From Lachnospiraceae bacterium FE2018 (GTDB lineage: Bacteria; Bacillota; Clostridia; Lachnospirales; Lachnospiraceae), in assembly GCA_000702845.1 (NCBI GenBank), contig JNKK01000006.1, forward strand, positions 62,001 through 126,000: DNA of 64,000 nucleotides, read 5' to 3'. Position 1 is the first letter of the stretch, and each line of letters opens with the position of its first letter. This document shows positions 25,534-35,071 of the stretch, one piece after another. A program made the position numbers and the translations under genes. The notes below the pieces were generated by a model. The model was not told the DNA's origin and did no database searches. It saw only the letters and a program-made list of their open reading frames with translations.

Positions 25534-27585
25534 ATGGCAGATAACCAGAATAAACAAAACAAAAACGGACAGGAGCCAAATAAGAATAACAACAGACAGA
25601 CGGTCCTTATGGTAGCCGTCTGTCTTCTGCTGAGTCTGATGATATTCGTCCTGGTTTCGCAGCTGTCCGAGATGAACAATAATGAGATCTCATACAACCG
25701 CTTTATCGAGATGGTAAAGGCGGATGAGATTGAAAAAATCGAACTCGAGTCGAATGTGCTGACGGTCACGCCGAAGAAAGCCAAAGACAGTGAAAACCTG
25801 ACGGAAACCTATACCGTTAAACTTGTGGGCGACGAGAACGGTCTGAACGAACTGCTGCAGGATACCGGCATCGAATATATTAAAAAGACGCCGAATGTGA
25901 TCGAGGAAATCATCTCGACAATTGTCAGCATCGCACTTCCGCTGGTCATTATGCTGGTCGGATTCAACTTTATCATGCGGGGCATGGGCCGCGGCGGCAT
26001 TATGGGCGTCGGCAAGAGCAAAGCCCGCAACTATGTACAGCGTGAGACCGGCGTCACATTCCAGGATGTCGCAGGTGAGGACGAGGCAAAGGAATCGCTG
26101 CAGGAGGTTGTTGAATTCCTGCACAATCCGGAGCGCTACAATCAGATCGGCGCAATTCTGCCAAAAGGCGCGCTGCTTGTGGGACCGCCCGGAACCGGCA
26201 AGACACTGCTTGCCAAGGCTGTTGCAGGTGAGGCGCACGTGCCGTTTTTCTCGCTCTCCGGTTCGGAATTTGTCGAAATGTTCGTAGGTGTCGGCGCATC
26301 ACGCGTCAGAGATCTGTTCGAAGAAGCAAAGAAGAATGCGCCCTGTATTATTTTCATAGATGAGATCGACGCCATTGGAAAATCCCGTGATTCCCGGTTC
26401 GGAGGCGGCAACGACGAGCGGGAGCAGACACTCAATCAGCTGCTTGCTGAAATGGATGGATTTGACAGTTCCAAGGGACTGCTGATTCTCGCGGCGACCA
26501 ACCGTCCGGAAGTTCTGGACCCTGCACTGCTGCGTCCCGGACGCTTTGACCGGCGCGTCATCGTGGACCGCCCGGACCTGAAAGGCAGAATTGCAATCCT
26601 GAAGGTGCACGCAAAGGACGTTCTGATCGACGATACCGTTGACTTTGAGGCAACAGCGCTTGCGACCTCCGGCGCAGTCGGATCTGACCTTGCGAATATG
26701 ATCAACGAGGCGGCCATTCTTGCAGTCAAGCATGGCAGAAAAGCAGTCTCGCAGGAAGATTTGATGGCGGCAGTTGAAGTCGTTCTGGTGGGCAAAGAGA
26801 AGAAAGACCGGATTCTCAGTGAAGAGGAACGGCGGATTGTTTCCTATCATGAAGTCGGGCACGCACTCATCAGTGCACTGCAGAAAGATGCGGAGCCGGT
26901 GCAGAAGATTACAATCATACCGCGTACGATGGGCGCACTTGGTTATGTGCTGCAGGTTCCGGAAGAAGAAAAATATCTGAATACAAAGACGGAACTGGAG
27001 GCAATGGTTGTCGGATTGCTCGGCGGACGTGCCGCGGAAGAAATCGTTTTCGGAAATGTAACCACAGGCGCCGCCAACGATATCGAGCGTGCGACCAAAC
27101 TGGTGCGGGCGATGATCACGCAGTACGGCATGTCGGAAAAATTCGGCCTTATGGGTCTGGCGCGGGTGGAACATGAATACCTGAGCGGCAGAGCTGTGAT
27201 GGACTGCGGCGACGCCACGGCCACAGAGGTTGACCATGAAGTCATGCGGATTCTGGATGAGTCTTACCAGAAGGCAAAAGTTCTGCTGGCGGCAAACCGG
27301 CATGCCCTTGATGAAATTGCAGCATACCTGATCAAGAAAGAAACCATTACCGGCAAGGAGTTTATGGAGATTCTGAGGCAGGTACAGAACGAGGAGAAAG
27401 AATCTGGAGAAACAGAAGAAATCGCAGGAACTGAAGAAAGATCCGGAACAGCAGAATCGGCCGGAACGTCAGAGCCAGTCGGACCAGTCGAACCAGCCGG
27501 GACGGATGAGCCTGCCGGAGGAACTGAACCGGCCGGAAACAGAGTGTTTGACGGAACGGAAGGAGCAGAACACAGCCCACTTTGA
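25534..27585 (+). CDS. ftsH: FtsH ATP-dependent membrane protease
   Basis: 683 residues: a membrane helix at about 23-43, an extracytoplasmic domain, a second helix near 125-150, the AAA module with Walker A GPPGTGKT (217-224) and Walker B IIFIDEID, the SRH region with RPGRFDRR, and the M41 zinc site HEVGH (439-443). It degrades misfolded membrane and regulatory proteins. The last 60 residues are a low-complexity tail of Glu, Pro, Ala, Gly and Thr in imperfect five-residue repeats ([16 protein letters not shown]). That tail is encoded over the start of uvrC, an 80-bp overlap in another frame. Confidence 0.97.
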   Translation: MADNQNKQNKNGQEPNKNNNRQTVLMVAVCLLLSLMIFVLVSQLSEMNNNEISYNRFIEMVKADEIEKIELESNVLTVTPKKAKDSENLTETYTVKLVGDENGLNELLQDTGIEYIKKTPNVIEEIISTIVSIALPLVIMLVGFNFIMRGMGRGGIMGVGKSKARNYVQRETGVTFQDVAGEDEAKESLQEVVEFLHNPERYNQIGAILPKGALLVGPPGTGKTLLAKAVAGEAHVPFFSLSGSEFVEMFVGVGASRVRDLFEEAKKNAPCIIFIDEIDAIGKSRDSRFGGGNDEREQTLNQLLAEMDGFDSSKGLLILAATNRPEVLDPALLRPGRFDRRVIVDRPDLKGRIAILKVHAKDVLIDDTVDFEATALATSGAVGSDLANMINEAAILAVKHGRKAVSQEDLMAAVEVVLVGKEKKDRILSEEERRIVSYHEVGHALISALQKDAEPVQKITIIPRTMGALGYVLQVPEEEKYLNTKTELEAMVVGLLGGRAAEEIVFGNVTTGAANDIERATKLVRAMITQYGMSEKFGLMGLARVEHEYLSGRAVMDCGDATATEVDHEVMRILDESYQKAKVLLAANRHALDEIAAYLIKKETITGKEFMEILRQVQNEEKESGETEEIAGTEERSGTAESAGTSEPVGPVEPAGTDEPAGGTEPAGNRVFDGTEGAEHSPL

Positions 27586-29443
27586 TATCGCAGAGGAGTT
27601 GAAAAAGCTGCCGGCGAAACCCGGCGTCTATCTGATGTATGACGCAAAGGATGTGGTAATGTACGTCGGAAAGGCCGTCAGCCTGAGAAACCGTGTGCGT
27701 CAGTATTTTTCAAACAGCCGGAACAAGCGGCTGAAGATTTACAGCATGGTTCCGCAGGTCGCCCGCTTCGAGTATATTGTGACAGATTCCGAGGTGGAGG
27801 CGCTGGTGCTGGAGTGCAACCTGATCAAGGAATACCGGCCGAAGTACAACACGATGCTGATGGATGACAAGTCCTATCCGTTCATTAAAGTAACGGTACA
27901 GGATGCCTATCCGCGTGTACTCTACGCCCATCACATGCGCAAGGACAAGGCGCGTTACTTCGGTCCGTATCCGAATGCGGGAGCGGTAAAAGAGACCATC
28001 GATCTGGTCCGGAAACTGTATCATCTGCGTTCCTGCAACCGGAATCTTCCGAAGGAAATCGGCAGAGAGCGGCCGTGTCTGTACTATCACATTCATCAGT
28101 GCAAGGCACCCTGTCAGGGGTGGATCTCCGAAGAAGAATACCAGGCATCCCTGCAGCAGGCGATTGCATTTTTAAATGGAAATCCGGGTGATGAGATCAG
28201 ACGTCTGACGGAACTGATGCAGCAGGCATCGGAAGACCTGAATTTTGAAAAAGCGGCTGCGTACCGTGATCTGATCGCCAGTGTGCGAAAAGTCATGGAG
28301 CACCAGAAGATGACGAACAGCAGCGGAGAGGATCAGGATGTCATTGCGCTCGCGATGGAAGGGGAAGATGCGATTGTGCAGGTCTTCTTTGTGCGGGACG
28401 GCAAGCTGATCGGCCGGGATCATTTTTATCTGAAAGTTACTGAAGGAGATGACCGCGGAACAGTGCTGCAGAGTTTTCTGAAGCAGTATTATGCCGGCAC
28501 ACCGTTTATCCCGAAAGAACTGATGCTGTCAGATCCTGTGGAAGACGGACAGATTATTGAAGAATGGCTGACAGCAAAGCGCGGAAAGCGCGTCTATGTC
28601 CACATACCGCTGAAGGGAAAAAAAGAAAAGCTGGTTGAACTTGCAGGCAGAAACGCGCAGATTCTGCTTTCGCAGGATCGGGAGCGGCTGAAGCGGGAGA
28701 TCGGGCGTACCATCGGTGCGGTCAAAGAAATCGGATCGCTGCTGGAGATCGAGCCGCCTGAGCGGATTGAGGCATACGATATTTCCAATATCAGCGGGTT
28801 CCAGTCTGTGGGGTCCATGGTTGTCTATGAAAAAGGACGTCCGAAAAAAGCGGATTACCGGAAATTCAGGATTAAATCCGTGGAAGGTCCGAACGACTAT
28901 GCCAGCATGGAAGAGGTGCTGATGCGCAGATTTGAGCGGGGAATCCGCGAAGAGAGCGGATTCGACCGTCTGCCTGACCTGATTATGATGGACGGCGGAA
29001 AGGGACAGGTCAATATCGCGCTTGAAGTTCTCGGAAAACTCGGGCTGGATATTCCGGTCTGCGGGATGGTCAAGGATGACCGGCACCGGACACGCGGACT
29101 TTATTTTGAAAATGAGGAGATACCGATCGATACATCCGGTGCGGGATTTCATCTGATCACACGCATACAGGATGAGGCGCACCGTTTTGCAATCGAATAC
29201 CACAGACTGCTGCGCAGCAAAGAGCAGGTTCACTCCGTGCTGGACGATATCCCGCAGGTGGGACCGGCCAGAAGACGCGAGTTGATGAAACATTTTCAGA
29301 ATATCGATGAGATCCGCGCCGCAGATGTTGAGACGCTGAAATCACTTCCGTCGATGACAGAGAAGGCGGCGGAAAGTGTGTACGCGTTTTTTCATTCTTC
29401 AACGCAGGATTCCGGTGAGACGGAAGATACAGCAGTGAGATAA
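27506..29443 (+). CDS. uvrC: UvrC excinuclease subunit
   Basis: Up to 645 residues. A GIY-YIG nuclease domain begins near residue 30 ([20 protein letters not shown]), followed by a UVR motif ([22 protein letters not shown]), the RNase H-like 5' nuclease half ([21 protein letters not shown]) and C-terminal helix-hairpin-helix motifs ([19 protein letters not shown]). It makes both incisions in nucleotide excision repair with UvrAB. The start is uncertain: the ATG at 27506 lies inside ftsH with a poor ribosome site, and usual UvrC proteins begin about 25 residues later ([11 protein letters not shown]). An in-frame TTG at 27548 is an alternative. Confidence 0.95.
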   Translation: MSLPEELNRPETECLTERKEQNTAHFDIAEELKKLPAKPGVYLMYDAKDVVMYVGKAVSLRNRVRQYFSNSRNKRLKIYSMVPQVARFEYIVTDSEVEALVLECNLIKEYRPKYNTMLMDDKSYPFIKVTVQDAYPRVLYAHHMRKDKARYFGPYPNAGAVKETIDLVRKLYHLRSCNRNLPKEIGRERPCLYYHIHQCKAPCQGWISEEEYQASLQQAIAFLNGNPGDEIRRLTELMQQASEDLNFEKAAAYRDLIASVRKVMEHQKMTNSSGEDQDVIALAMEGEDAIVQVFFVRDGKLIGRDHFYLKVTEGDDRGTVLQSFLKQYYAGTPFIPKELMLSDPVEDGQIIEEWLTAKRGKRVYVHIPLKGKKEKLVELAGRNAQILLSQDRERLKREIGRTIGAVKEIGSLLEIEPPERIEAYDISNISGFQSVGSMVVYEKGRPKKADYRKFRIKSVEGPNDYASMEEVLMRRFERGIREESGFDRLPDLIMMDGGKGQVNIALEVLGKLGLDIPVCGMVKDDRHRTRGLYFENEEIPIDTSGAGFHLITRIQDEAHRFAIEYHRLLRSKEQVHSVLDDIPQVGPARRRELMKHFQNIDEIRAADVETLKSLPSMTEKAAESVYAFFHSSTQDSGETEDTAVR

Positions 29444-29482
29444 AGATACAGTAATGAGATACAGATACAGCAAAGAGATGGT
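29426..29482 (+). repeat. Three 19-bp tandem repeats at the uvrC end
   Basis: GATACAG begins at 29426, 29445 and 29464 with similar following bases (GATACAGCAGTGAGATAAA type). The uvrC stop codon (29441-29443) lies in the first unit, so the repeat straddles the gene end. Confidence 0.7.
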
Positions 29483-29503
29483 GACACAGGGGGAAAGGCA
29501 GCT

Positions 29504-30439
29504 ATGAAGGAAAAAATTGTTACGCTGACCAATCTGATGGAGCAGATGAAACTGAAGTACTGCACACCGGAGATTGATCTGGAGGACCGGTTCATCACGA
29601 TTCCGGAGATTAACCGGCCGGCCCTGCAGCTGGCAGGATATTTTGATCATTTCATGAACCGCCGTGTGCAGATTATCGGATATGTCGAGTATACGTATCT
29701 GATGCAGAAAAGCGAAGAAGAACGGATCCGCGCATACGAGGCTTTTATTTCCCGCGATGTGCCGTGTGTTGTTTTTACGACGCAGGTGATACCCGGGGAA
29801 GAATTGCTGGAGCTTGCCAGAAAGTATCAGGTTCCGACCTTTGCGACGGAACGGCAGACCTCGCCATTTACCGCAGAGATTACAAGATGGCTGAACGTGC
29901 AGCTTGCACCGAGCATCTCGATTCACGGTGTTCTGATAGACGTTTACGGCGAGGGAATCCTGATTATGGGCGAGAGCGGAATCGGTAAGAGCGAGACGGC
30001 ACTGGAACTGGTCAAGCGCGGTCACCGTCTGGTCAGCGATGACGTCGTGGAAATCAGCCGTGTGAGTGACATTACCCTGGTCGGAACGGCACCCGACATC
30101 ACGCGGCATTTCATCGAGCTGCGCGGTATCGGAATCATTGATGTAAAGACACTGTTCGGTGTACAGAGCGTTGAGAAGACGCATTCCATTGATCTGGTGA
30201 TCAAACTGGAAGAGTACAACCCGGATAAAGAATATGACCGTCTCGGTATGGAAGAGGAATACACCGAGTTTCTTGGGAACAAGATCACGAGTCACGCGCT
30301 TCCGATCCGTCCGGGCAGGAATCTGGCGATCATTGTTGAGACGGCTGCCATCAATCACCGCCAGAAAAAGATGGGATACAATGCGGCACACGAGCTGTAT
30401 CGTCGTGTACAGGAGAGCCTGGCACAGAAACGCCGCTGA
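29504..30439 (+). CDS. hprK: HPr kinase/phosphorylase
   Basis: 311 residues with the P-loop GESGIGKS (156-163) and the family signature IELRGIGIIDVKTLFG. It phosphorylates Ser46 of HPr using ATP or pyrophosphate and removes the phosphate, and so sets carbon catabolite control in Firmicutes. The N-terminal domain (1-125) is complete. A GGGGGAAAGG ribosome site is at the right distance. It is the last gene of the run that begins with the DUF5685-like gene and is closed by a terminator. Confidence 0.96.
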   Translation: MKEKIVTLTNLMEQMKLKYCTPEIDLEDRFITIPEINRPALQLAGYFDHFMNRRVQIIGYVEYTYLMQKSEEERIRAYEAFISRDVPCVVFTTQVIPGEELLELARKYQVPTFATERQTSPFTAEITRWLNVQLAPSISIHGVLIDVYGEGILIMGESGIGKSETALELVKRGHRLVSDDVVEISRVSDITLVGTAPDITRHFIELRGIGIIDVKTLFGVQSVEKTHSIDLVIKLEEYNPDKEYDRLGMEEEYTEFLGNKITSHALPIRPGRNLAIIVETAAINHRQKKMGYNAAHELYRRVQESLAQKRR

Positions 30440-30514
30440 TCCGGTCGTCTGCCGGCATCATTCACCGGGCAGATCGTATTCTGCTTCTGCCGGCGGTAAA
30501 TATACGTACAGAAT

Positions 30515-30561
30515 AAAACAGCTGCAGGGGAATAACAGGTTCCCTTACAGCTGTTCTTTTT
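30515..30561. terminator. Terminator between hprK and the convergent PBP gene
   Basis: AACAGCTG (30517-30524) pairs with CAGCTGTT (30548-30555), with a partly paired inner arm (GGGGAA with TTCCC), then CTTTTT. The left side is A-rich, so it may work both ways. Confidence 0.8.
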
Positions 30562-30626
30562 GTTTCCGATTCTGATTGTTTCTGATGCCGGAAAACCCGC
30601 TGCTTTACAGAAGATTTTCCGCCGGA

Positions 30627-33077
30627 TTATTCCTCTTCATAGTCATCATCCGAATCCTGTTTACGCGCCTCATCGCCGGAATTGTCTTCCTCTTCCTCGT
30701 AGTGCCGCTGCGGTGCCGGTGTCGGCGGAATATAAACATGCTGCGGGCAGCGGGTCTTCGGCGCTGTGCCGGTCTCAAAATACTCGGTCATAGTCGGGCA
30801 GATGCTTCCGGGCAGAAGGCCGGTGCCTGAGCATACCTGGACTTCTTCCACAGATGCCGGCTTTTCGAAATCCTTATCTTCGAGCTTCAGCTCACTGTGA
30901 ATGCGCTGCATGATGTTGTGCCACAGCGTTTCGTGGAAATGACGGTATTCAACCGGCAGTTCTACGGTAACATCGCAGCCGGCCCAGATAGCAGCTGTGT
31001 AGTACGGTGTAAATCCTGCGAATACGAGGTCGCGGTATGCGTTTGTCGTACCGGTTTTGCCGGCTACATGCATATTGTCGAAACCGAACTGCTGTCCGGT
31101 ACCGCTCTTAACAACGTCCTGCATGGCACTGGTCAGAAGAAAGGCTGTGCTGTCCTTGAATACATGCGTCGTAAGCGGCGTGGTCTCCAGCAGAACATTG
31201 CCCTCGTGGTCTGTCACCTTTGTGTAGAACATCGGCTCGATATAGTCACCGCTGTTTGCGATCGCTGCGTAGGCAGCCGTCAGTTCCAGTGTGCTGACGC
31301 CGTTTGTGATACCGCCCAGAGCCAGCGGCTGGATAACGTCCCATGCGGGATCATCGATCAGCCGTGTAAATCCGAGACGTTCCAGATAGTCCATACCGGT
31401 CTGCGGTGTAATATCTGTCAGAACTTTGACTGCTACAACGTTGTAGGAATTCTCAATTGCCTTGCGGATGGTAACCGTGCCGTGATAGGATTCGTCCGCA
31501 TTCTTGACCGGCTGTCCGGTTTCGTACTCGTATGGTTCATCCTCGACGGTAGTCGCCAGTGTGATGAAATGCTTATCCAGCGCCGGTCCGTATGTGGAAA
31601 GTGTCTTGAACGTGGAACCCGGCTGCCGGAATGAATCCGTCGCGCGGTTCAGTGTCAGTGATGCGGTCTTTTCGCCCCGGCCGCCGACGATGCCTTTGAC
31701 AAAGCCGGTCTTCTGGTCGATCACAGCCATGGCAGCCTGCGGCTGCGGGATAAAGCTGATCCGCTCGCCGACGATTTCATCACCGGCACCGATCACTTCT
31801 TCTTTATAACGGTCAACATAGCTCTGTGCCTCTTCTTCGGAATCAAAGAGCAGGTCAAAGGAATCATCTGACTCGCGGAAATACAGCTGCAGCATCTCGC
31901 GGCTGTAGTTCACCAGATTTCCGTTTGCTTCCTTGATCGTCAGCGCCCAGTCCAGTGCGATGGTTGAAAGCTCCGGGAAATTCTCGCCCTTTGTAAACTC
32001 ATCGTCCATGATTTTCTGAATCTTCGGGTCCTGTGTCGTATAAATATTCAGACCACCGCTGAAGATCGCGTTATTTGCCTGTACTTCCGTATATCCCTTC
32101 TGATTGATCAGGTCGGTTTTTACGCGGTTGACCAGTTCATCAATGAAATAGGAATAGACATCATCAATGCTTTCGCCGGAATCCGCATGCTCCTGAATCC
32201 GCTCGTAGACATTGTCGGCCATGGCTTCCCTGCATTCCGCCTCTGTAATATAGCCCTGATTCTGCATATAATTCAGAACGGTCTCTGCGCGTTCTGCATT
32301 GTCTTCAGGATGGCGAACCGGATTAAACTTGCTGGGGTTCTGCGGAATTGCAGCCAGAACGGCACACTCGGAAAGTGTCAGTTCCGTACATGGTTTTCCG
32401 AAATAAGTCATCGAAGCGGTCTGAACACCGTAAGAACCGGCACCGAAGTTGACGGTGTTGAGATAATTCTCAAGAATGACGTCCTTCGGGTTGCGTCCTT
32501 CTTCTGCCAGACTCTTCTCCAGCTCAATTGCCAGATACTGCTCCTGGAATTTACGTTTGATCCGCTCCATGCGCGTCTCAGTCGTAAAGTCTGTAAAAAC
32601 ATTGTTTTTCAGAAGCTGCTGGGTAATGGTACTCGCACCTTCTGTCCGGGAAAAACCGGTCTGAATCGCGACAAATGCCGCGCGGACCATTCCGCGGGGG
32701 TCAACGCCGTTATGCTCGTAAAAACGGGAATCCTCGATGGCGACAATCGCATGCTGCATATTCAGGGGGATCTCCGAAATCGACACGGAAATACGGTTGC
32801 CGGAAGCGGAATTCAGCTTCTGGATCTCCTTGCCGTCCGCGTCATAAACAAACGTCGCAAAACCGGCCGGCATGATGTTAACGTCGGAAATCTCAGGCGA
32901 CCCGTCAAGAATACCCTGATATGCGCCTCGAATTAAAAAAATCGAAGAAACTGCAATGACAATCAGGGCAAGTACCAGAAGGCGGAGCAGATTAACGCCG
33001 ATCCGGTTGCCGGCCATAGAAGCTGAAGCCTGCAGTTCATTTCTCTGTTGTTCTATACCATCACGTGTAAAATCCAT
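30627..33077 (-). CDS. Class A penicillin-binding protein (PBP1A type)
   Basis: 816 residues. A short cytoplasmic head and one membrane helix (about 28-52) precede a GT51 glycosyltransferase domain with EDSRFYEHNGVD (catalytic Glu), then a transpeptidase domain with PGSTFK (nucleophile Ser), SYN and KTGT. The protein therefore both polymerises glycan and crosslinks peptides outside the membrane. An insertion-like domain separates the two enzymes. The tail is Pro-rich and then strongly acidic (YEEEEDNSGDEARKQDSDDD). Its leader contains copy B of the 47-bp hairpin element. Confidence 0.96.
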   Translation of the reverse strand: MDFTRDGIEQQRNELQASASMAGNRIGVNLLRLLVLALIVIAVSSIFLIRGAYQGILDGSPEISDVNIMPAGFATFVYDADGKEIQKLNSASGNRISVSISEIPLNMQHAIVAIEDSRFYEHNGVDPRGMVRAAFVAIQTGFSRTEGASTITQQLLKNNVFTDFTTETRMERIKRKFQEQYLAIELEKSLAEEGRNPKDVILENYLNTVNFGAGSYGVQTASMTYFGKPCTELTLSECAVLAAIPQNPSKFNPVRHPEDNAERAETVLNYMQNQGYITEAECREAMADNVYERIQEHADSGESIDDVYSYFIDELVNRVKTDLINQKGYTEVQANNAIFSGGLNIYTTQDPKIQKIMDDEFTKGENFPELSTIALDWALTIKEANGNLVNYSREMLQLYFRESDDSFDLLFDSEEEAQSYVDRYKEEVIGAGDEIVGERISFIPQPQAAMAVIDQKTGFVKGIVGGRGEKTASLTLNRATDSFRQPGSTFKTLSTYGPALDKHFITLATTVEDEPYEYETGQPVKNADESYHGTVTIRKAIENSYNVVAVKVLTDITPQTGMDYLERLGFTRLIDDPAWDVIQPLALGGITNGVSTLELTAAYAAIANSGDYIEPMFYTKVTDHEGNVLLETTPLTTHVFKDSTAFLLTSAMQDVVKSGTGQQFGFDNMHVAGKTGTTNAYRDLVFAGFTPYYTAAIWAGCDVTVELPVEYRHFHETLWHNIMQRIHSELKLEDKDFEKPASVEEVQVCSGTGLLPGSICPTMTEYFETGTAPKTRCPQHVYIPPTPAPQRHYEEEEDNSGDEARKQDSDDDYEEE

Positions 33078-33097
33078 ATCAGTTACTCCTAAGGAAA

Positions 33098-33144
33098 ACG
33101 CACAGGTGCGCTGCGCATTTTGCGCGCGATCTCAGATCGCAATT
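33098..33144 (+). repeat. Dispersed 47-bp three-hairpin element, copy B
   Basis: 39 of 47 bases match copy A at 1593-1639. All three stems are preserved and here perfect: CGCAC-AG-GTGCG, GCGCA-TTT-TGCGC, GCGATCT-C-AGATCGC. It lies in the 5' leader of the minus-strand PBP gene, so the mRNA carries the complement, whereas copy A is in sense orientation between feoA and feoB. Opposite orientation to transcription argues for a dispersed element and not a classical cis-regulator. Confidence 0.75.
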
Positions 33145-33159
33145 TTATTACATCGGATT

Positions 33160-33188
33160 ATTATAACATAGTTTACAGAGCATAGCAA
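33160..33188 (-). promoter_or_regulatory. Promoter of the PBP1A gene
   Basis: Minus strand TTGCTA, 17 bp, TATAAT, with a TG extension before the -10 box. It gives a leader of about 75 nt that contains the 47-bp element. Confidence 0.75.
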
Positions 33189-33244
33189 AGGGAAGTGTTT
33201 TGTGCTATGATGTTGCTGAATTACAGAACAAAAGGAGTGTTTGT

Positions 33245-33901
33245 ATGGCGGAGAGGAACGCATATTTCACGATATACAGGGGCGGCACCGGGGAAGTGGT
33301 TGAGAAGAAGTCCCGCTTCATCGGGGAGACAGCGCGGGTGACAGATGAAGAGCAGGCAGCGGCATTTGTGGAGGGAATCCGCAAACATTATTATGACGCG
33401 CGGCATCACTGTTTTGCCTACGTGATCGGGGCAGACGGAAAGCTGATGCGCGCGGCCGACGACGGCGAGCCGCAGGGAACCGCAGGCAAACCGATGCTGG
33501 AAGTACTGACGGGACGCGGTCTGGCCAACACGATCGTGGTGGTAACACGGTATTTCGGCGGCACATTGCTTGGAACCGGCGGACTGGTGCGCTGCTACAC
33601 GGCGGCGGCGCAGGCCGCGCTGGACAACAGTGTGATTGTGGAAAAAAAGCCCGGAACACGCGGGGTGGTCCGGGCAGAATATGCTGAGATCGGCAAGCTG
33701 CAGTATCTGTTTAATGAGCTGCAGATTCCCGTGCTCGATACGCTTTATGAGGCATCGGTTGTATTTGATCTGATCGTTCCGCCGGGACAGACCGGCCGTC
33801 TGAACAAGCAGCTGGCCGAGGCGACCGCAGGACGGATTTCACTCGAAAAATCCGGTGAGGTCTGGTACGCCGAGGCGGAAGGAAAGATTATACTGGAATA
33901 A
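33245..33901 (+). CDS. yigZ: YigZ/IMPACT family protein
   Basis: 218 residues from the ATG behind AAAGGAG (33231-33237); 15 extra in-frame residues upstream lack a ribosome site. The N-terminal UPF0029 domain shows KKSRFIGETARV, HHCFAYVIG and the diagnostic DDGEPQGTAGKPML. A second ferredoxin-like domain follows. The family is linked to translation or RNA binding, but the bacterial role is unsettled. Its stop directly abuts the stop of the convergent cyclophilin gene, with no terminator between them. Confidence 0.93.
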   Translation: MAERNAYFTIYRGGTGEVVEKKSRFIGETARVTDEEQAAAFVEGIRKHYYDARHHCFAYVIGADGKLMRAADDGEPQGTAGKPMLEVLTGRGLANTIVVVTRYFGGTLLGTGGLVRCYTAAAQAALDNSVIVEKKPGTRGVVRAEYAEIGKLQYLFNELQIPVLDTLYEASVVFDLIVPPGQTGRLNKQLAEATAGRISLEKSGEVWYAEAEGKIILE

Positions 33902-34420
33902 TCAGATTTTTTCCGGTTCCGGATACTCGACGCCGAAGGTGTCGACGGTCATGCTTGCGATGATAACCGGCTTCAGCGGAGCGTCCTGGAAATTGGTCGG
34001 TGTCTGCGCGATCTTATCAACAACCTCAAGGCCTTCAATGACCTTGCCGAATGCCGCATACTGGCCGTCAAGGTGCGGAGAAGTTTTGTGCATGATAAAG
34101 AACTGGCTGCCGGCGGAGTTCGGATCCATTGCACGCGCCATGGAAAGAACGCCCTCGGTATGCGCGAGATCATTCGGCACGCCGTTCATGGTAAATTCAC
34201 CCTTGATGCTGTAGCCCGGTCCGCCGATGCCGATGCCTTCCGGATCGCCGCCCTGGATCATGAAGCCCGGGATAATGCGATGAAAGGTAAGGCCGTCATA
34301 GAAGTTCTTCTGAATCAGGCTGATGAAATTGTTGACTGTGATCGGAGCGATCTCCGGGTAAAGCTCTGCCTTCATGACATCGCCGTTTGCCATTGTAATG
34401 GTTACAACTGGATTTGCCAT
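33902..34420 (-). CDS. ppiB: Cyclophilin-type peptidyl-prolyl isomerase
   Basis: 172 residues, a single cytoplasmic cyclophilin domain without signal peptide. The catalytic region FHRIIPGFMIQGGDPEGIGIGG has the active-site Arg and the Gln. SQFFIMHKTSPHLDGQYAAFGKV completes the pocket. It speeds cis-trans isomerisation of peptidyl-proline bonds. It has a good GGAG ribosome site and overlapping transcription with yigZ at the 3' end. Confidence 0.94.
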   Translation of the reverse strand: MANPVVTITMANGDVMKAELYPEIAPITVNNFISLIQKNFYDGLTFHRIIPGFMIQGGDPEGIGIGGPGYSIKGEFTMNGVPNDLAHTEGVLSMARAMDPNSAGSQFFIMHKTSPHLDGQYAAFGKVIEGLEVVDKIAQTPTNFQDAPLKPVIIASMTVDTFGVEYPEPEKI

Positions 34421-34563
34421 TTGTATGTCTCCTTCTAATTCTGAATGATAAATTATGAAGTGATCTGTCCGTACCGGTTACGTTTCACTTCATGTATGAA
34501 TTGCTTCTGTTAGTATAGCGAAAAATAAAAAAACCTGCAATAACAGGTATGAGGGATAAACAG

Positions 34564-34998
34564 ATGAATTACAGAACAGACAGCCCGGAAGAAACACATG
34601 CGCTGGGTGTGAAAATGGGGCAGGCAGCTCTGCCGGGACAGATCTACACGTTGGACGGCGATCTTGGCGCCGGGAAAACGGTATTCGCGAAAGGATTCGC
34701 CGAAGGACTGGGAATTACAGAAATCGTAAACAGCCCGACGTTTACCATTCTTCAGACTTACGAGAGCGGCAGAATGCCGCTGTATCATTTCGATGTCTAC
34801 CGCATCGCGGATCCGGAGGAGATGGATGAGATCGGTTACGAAGACTGCTTTTTCGGGAGCGGCGTCACGCTCGTGGAGTGGTCAGAACTGATCGAAGAAC
34901 TGATTCCGCCTGAGGCGGTGCGCATTTCCATCACACGGGTGAAAGGTATGGAAGGAAACGCGCGGGAAATCACGATAGAAAACGGGTTTTCTGCTTAA
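34564..34998 (+). CDS. tsaE: TsaE, tRNA threonylcarbamoyladenosine ATPase
   Basis: 144 residues with the P-loop GDLGAGKT and the later NSPTFTILQTYE and HFDVYRI motifs typical of TsaE. It is the ATPase of the TsaBDE complex that makes t6A37 in tRNAs reading ANN codons. The ATG at 34564 has GAGGGA 7 nt upstream; an ATG at 34549 precedes that site. Its partner tsaB lies separately at 57619-58491. Confidence 0.93.
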   Translation: MNYRTDSPEETHALGVKMGQAALPGQIYTLDGDLGAGKTVFAKGFAEGLGITEIVNSPTFTILQTYESGRMPLYHFDVYRIADPEEMDEIGYEDCFFGSGVTLVEWSELIEELIPPEAVRISITRVKGMEGNAREITIENGFSA

Positions 34999-35071
34999 GT
35001 GTCTTATACAGAGCCACAATTTTACGTGTGAGCACGCCGTCAGAATAGATCCGTGTCTGTTCCGGAAGTTG

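Noticed and set aside
26299-27303. 334-residue minus-strand frame opposite ftsH
   Set aside because: Antisense shadow. ftsH is complete with all motifs and the minus frame has no domain or ribosome site.
29399-30391. 330-residue minus-strand frame opposite hprK
   Set aside because: Antisense shadow of hprK, low-quality composition, no ribosome site.
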